From assembly GCA_035048815.1 (NCBI GenBank), contig JAUCBN010000035.1, positions 4,476,501 through 4,540,500 of the forward strand: a stretch of DNA of 64,000 nt, in the 5' to 3' direction. The position numbers and the translations under genes were made by a program. Below are positions 60,221-64,000 of the stretch, one piece after another; the stretch's first letter is position 1, and every line of letters begins with the position of its first letter. This DNA comes from Abelmoschus esculentus (lineage: Eukaryota > Streptophyta > Magnoliopsida > Malvales > Malvaceae). The notes beneath the pieces are model-generated. The model saw only the letters and a list, made by a program, of their open reading frames with translations, had not been told where the DNA came from and made no database searches.

Positions 60221-60494
60221 AGATAAAATTTTCGATTCTGTTAATCATCTAATTTCTAGCTTATGTAGAATCGTGGTTTTGTTTGTAATTTTGTTTAATT
60301 CTAGCCCTCTTTCTATTTATGTGTTGATTCTCGTCACATCAAAGTCTAACCTGCTACTCGCCTTTTCCACTCTCTCTCAACTGAAACTCATTTTTCAACG
60401 ACCAAACCACCGGAAAATCCGGTTCCGATCCGGTTCTAGCTGTGAAATAGATTCGGTTAGACAGAGCAAGACTACTGAGATTCCAAGGAAAGAG

Positions 60495-63400
60495 ATGCCG
60501 ATCCCCGAAGCTGACCGCCAACGAGTGGCCAGAGGGAAACGTCCGACGTCTTCTTCAACTCGAGCGGCGGCTCGACCGGTGATTCGAGCTAGATTTCCGC
60601 TCCGGCAGTTGTTACGGGTCGCTTCTGTGGCCTGCGGGATACAATTCGGATGGGCTATACAGCTTTCTCTCTTGACACCTTACGTTCAAGAGCTGGGTAT
60701 ACCTCACCAGTGGGCTAGCATCATCTGGCTTTGCGGGCCTCTTTCCGGCCTCCTGGTGCAGCCCCTGGTGGGCCATATGAGCGACCGATGCACCAGCAAG
60801 TTCGGTCGTCGCCGACCTTTTATTGTTGCTGGTGCAGTTTTGATCATCGTTGCCGTTTTGATCATCGGTCACTCCGCCGATATTGGATGGATGCTTGGCG
60901 ACAATAAAAACTCCCGTCCAAGTGCTATAGTGGTGTATGTTTTTGGGTTTTGGATTCTTGATGTTGCTAATAACACCACTCAAGGTCCTTGCAGAGCTCT
61001 TCTTGCTGATCTTACCGGTTAGTCTTTCTTTCTTTCCTTTTTTGGGAATTAATTAAAACATTAGAGCTGAATTATCATTTTTAATTGAAAAAAATAGGAT
61101 TATTTCATTTTCATTGGGTTTTTTAAAAAAGTAAATCAAATGGGTCATCACTCATGATGGAATATTAAATTATTGTGGCGTTAGATTTATGATATTACTT
61201 TATCTTTCTATGATCGCTTCTAGTGCTTGTTTTTTCCCCTGTTTTTGAATAATTATTTGGTGGACGTTGTGACCCTTCGGAGTTCATATACGACATTGCT
61301 TATAATGATTTGTTAATTGCAATAATGTTTCTGTAAAAATTTGATTCCGTACAGTTTCCTGGACTATTCGATTGCTTTCAACTGAGTTTTGGTTGGTTTG
61401 CAAATGCAGTGAGCCTCTTAAGTATTGAAGCTAATAAGTGATCACCAATTTAAGGTTGTATTAAATGAAACTTGTTGATCAGATCACTTTAAACATTATA
61501 TAATCAGTTCATTTCCTTCAAGAATGAATAACCTTCCTAGATTATTCAGCTTTTGTATGGTGTATATGCTCTTCAGATGGTTTTGATTCCTCAAGTTTGG
61601 CAATAACAGGTGATGCATTGTTGGTCTTCTAAGTTTGAACTTTTTAGAGCTTAATGAATACCTACTACTAACAGCTCTTGAAATTTCATGATGCAAATTA
61701 GAATTAGACATGAAGAATTCAAGTGGAAAACAAGTAATCTTATACACATAAGTAAAGATATTTGATTGCTGTTGTCTGTGGGTTTCCATTTTAACTGGAA
61801 AACAAGATAAGATACTTCTGTGTTGATATTTTGCTTGCAAATATACACAAGTAAATTAATAATATTCTTTGGGTCGATTTCTATCGTCAAATACCAGTAA
61901 AAATTTCCCTGCAACTATTTCATGTGTAAATATAAAAAAACATGAAATCAGTTATAAATTCACAGTAACTTCTGTCTTTCCCTCATATTTCAGCAAAGGA
62001 CCATCGAAGAACTCGAGTGGCAAATGCCTACTACTCTTTATTTATGGCTATCGGAAATGTTCTTGGCTATGCAACAGGAGCATATGGTGGCTGGTTTAAG
62101 ATTTTTCCATTTACCTTGACAGCTGCCTGTGATGTTAACTGTGCAAATCTTAAGTCTGCTTTCTTGATAGACATTATTTTTATAGCAATTACAACATATC
62201 TAAGTGTTTTAGCTGCTAAGGAAGTACCTTTAGGTTCAGGTGATAGATCTACCCCCCTTATTGAGGAGGGGCTTGAAGAGTCAGGTGGCCATGCTGAAGA
62301 AGCTTTTCTATGGGAACTATTTGGAACATTTAGATATTTCCCAGGGCCTGTATGGATTATCTTGTCTGTTACTGCACTGAATTGGATAGGATGGTTCCCT
62401 TTTATTCTCTTTGATACTGACTGGATGGGTCGAGAGATCTATGGTGGTCAGCCAAATGAGGGGGAGAACTATAATGCAGGGGTCAGAATGGGTGCATTTG
62501 GATTGATGTTGAATTCAGTTGTTCTAGGAATCACTTCAGTGCTTATGGAGAAGCTTTGTAGCAAATGGGGTTCTGGTTTTATCTGGGGAGTTTCAAACAT
62601 TGTCATGACTCTGTGCTTTCTCTCAATGCTGATTCTATCATACGTGGCAAATCATATGGACTACATTGGCCATGGTCTACCCCCTGTTGGCATTGTGATT
62701 AGTGCACTAGTGATTTTTTCCATCCTTGGTGCTCCATTGGCGGTAAATTGCTCCTTTTCTCCTATAGAATCCATGTGACTTCTAATTGAATGTGTCTAGA
62801 AGTCGTATAAATAGCAGTTTCTTTGGACTATGTATTTGAATAATTTTCTAGGTTCTAAGCATAAATCAACACAAGTCTTCTGTCATCAAAAAACTTAAAC
62901 ACTGATCCTTAATTAAGGGTTGTAATTGCATTTTGGTTAAATCCTTGATTTCTTGGTCTTATATTTAAGTTGGGTCTCCCCACCTGTTGCTAATTGGTTT
63001 TAGAATCATATCGACTATAATTATAAGTCAAATATTATTAGTATGGTAGTTGGATCTTAAAACAGGCTGAAAGTATGTTAGGGTCTGAGGATGGGTTGCT
63101 TCTACTAATTTCCCAATTAATCCTTTTTTTCTTTCTCTAAAGAAAGCAAGAAGAAAAGGAGCATTCAGTTCGTGCGTTCAACTAATTCTGCTTGTATCTT
63201 ATTTCAGATTACTTATAGCGTTCCATACGCCTTGGTATCGTCACGTATTGAGTCGTTGGGACTTGGCCAAGGTATAATATTTCATTTTCTTTCTAAAATT
63301 GTTGCTTTTTTTGGTGTCTTTGTTAAGGCACTGATTCTATTGGTTATTTTCTACAGGATTATCAATGGGTGTCCTAAATCTTGCAATTGTTATTCCACAG
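60495..63400 (+). CDS. SUT4: Sucrose-proton symporter, SUT4/SUC4 type (partial, 3' end outside window)
   Basis: Four exons are visible (60495-61017, 61994-62742, 63208-63271 and 63357-63400), giving 460 aa. About 45 residues remain for a typical SUT4 of roughly 500 aa. The fourth exon ends ..LAIVIPQ with a donor at 63401, and the final exon must lie past 64000. Hallmarks are RVASVACGIQFGWAIQLSLL in helix 1, TPYVQELGIPHQWAS, the loop DRCTSKFGRRRPFI, CRALLADLT..RTRVANAY, WIGWFPFILFDTDWMGREIYGG, and TYSVPYALVSSRIESLGLGQG. The protein belongs to the 12-helix GPH family of the major facilitator superfamily. SUT4 types are usually tonoplast sucrose exporters. The start MPIPEADRQRVARGKR matches family N termini. 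An in-frame ATG at 60273 without an intervening stop would add 74 unrelated residues and is less likely. Confidence 0.93.
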
Positions 63401-63589
63401 GTATTGCTTTGCACTTGACCTCATTTTTAATGTGATTTATCTTTTTTTGGTTATTTTCGTTTTGCTAGAATGAACTTGATAGCAATTGTTGTTCATTATA
63501 AAAAGGCAGCATCCGTAAATTGTGAGCATTGTTATTAATGTTTGAATTTTGATTGAAATAGCATGTTGCTACAATAGTTTAGTTATACT

Positions 63590-64000
63590 TAGGGATGGCA
63601 ATGGATCTTGGACTCGACCCGAATCCGTAGATCCATATCCGTTTTATAGGTCTAGATCATAAAATTTTAGACCCATGGATCTAGGTCGGATCTGGATCTT
63701 CTGATTAGAATACGGATCTGGATCTAACATTTAAGACCCGAACCTAGACCCGGATCCGTTTACCTACTTATTAAAAAACCATCTTTAGTTTTAAAATATA
63801 TATAAATATATAATAGTAGGTTTTATATTTCACATTATTCATTAATATAATTTTTATTTATGACAAAGAGACTTTTAAAGGAATACATGCTTGTTCTACT
63901 ATTGATGAAGATTGTGTTGATGATGCGGAAATAATGAATATCATTAACAAGTTATATAAGAAAGTTATTATATTACATAACCTTAAATATTAATATTTAA
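63590..64000. mobile_element. Left part of a probable hAT-like element in the SUT4 intron
   Basis: TAGGGATGGCAATGGATC at 63590 is typical of plant hAT-type ends. It is followed by repeated gacccg, ggatct and gatccg words (to about 63770), as in the elements at 22162 and 32803. The right end is not visible and probably lies beyond the window. Confidence 0.45.

Overview
The window is nuclear DNA of a flowering plant, almost certainly a eudicot. The evidence is strongly AT-rich intergenic sequence, short GT-AG introns with T-rich 3' ends, and five protein genes whose families and exon layouts are typical of plants. I cannot name the species. I see no bacterial, organellar or viral gene cluster.

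Genes in order: (1) 5068-10566 (+), a CSC1-like/OSCA mechanosensitive calcium-permeable channel of the HYP1 type, 10 coding exons, 745 aa. (2) 15036-18990 (-), a plant GH10 endo-xylanase with three CBM22-type carbohydrate-binding modules, 7 exons, 914 aa. (3) 23069-25862 (-), an amino acid permease of the AAP1/6/8 clade, closest to AAP6, 6 exons, 482 aa, with one GC-AG intron. (4) 34833-37845 (-), an LRR receptor kinase of the RLK7/HAIKU2 type, 2 exons, 979 aa. (5) 60495-63400 (+), the first 460 aa of an SUT4-type sucrose transporter that runs off the right edge. All five reconstruct with intact reading frames and whole-codon totals. They are independent genes, not an operon or biosynthetic cluster. 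The only loose common themes are nutrient transport (AAP, SUT4), cell wall (xylanase) and stress or signalling (OSCA, RLK7).

Between the genes lies transposon-rich sequence. The most striking feature is a pair of related elements, 1398-4246 and 38580-41975, in opposite orientation about 34 kb apart. Both have terminal inverted repeats and Mutator-like 9-10 bp target duplications. Both carry the same two-part cargo: an array of short TTCGAATAAAAATAT-type units followed by an array of ~187-bp units full of inverted copies of one ~16-bp motif. Neither encodes a transposase. They bracket the OSCA, xylanase, AAP and RLK7 genes.

A second nest lies at 43013-52619. A Mutator-like element carries what looks like a captured gene fragment. 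It has been split by a gag-only Ty3/Gypsy-like LTR retrotransposon with 3.1-kb LTRs (5' LTR truncated), and also by a 215-bp MITE with a perfect 8-bp target duplication.

Other repeats are a probable Gypsy LTR remnant (about 12000-14700) with a 255-bp triplication, at least nine copies of a small TTTAGGG-rich MITE-like family, several hAT-like elements, tRNA-derived SINE-like copies, and a ~100-bp tandem array (33530-34450). Remaining gene-free stretches are AT-rich with nothing I can name.
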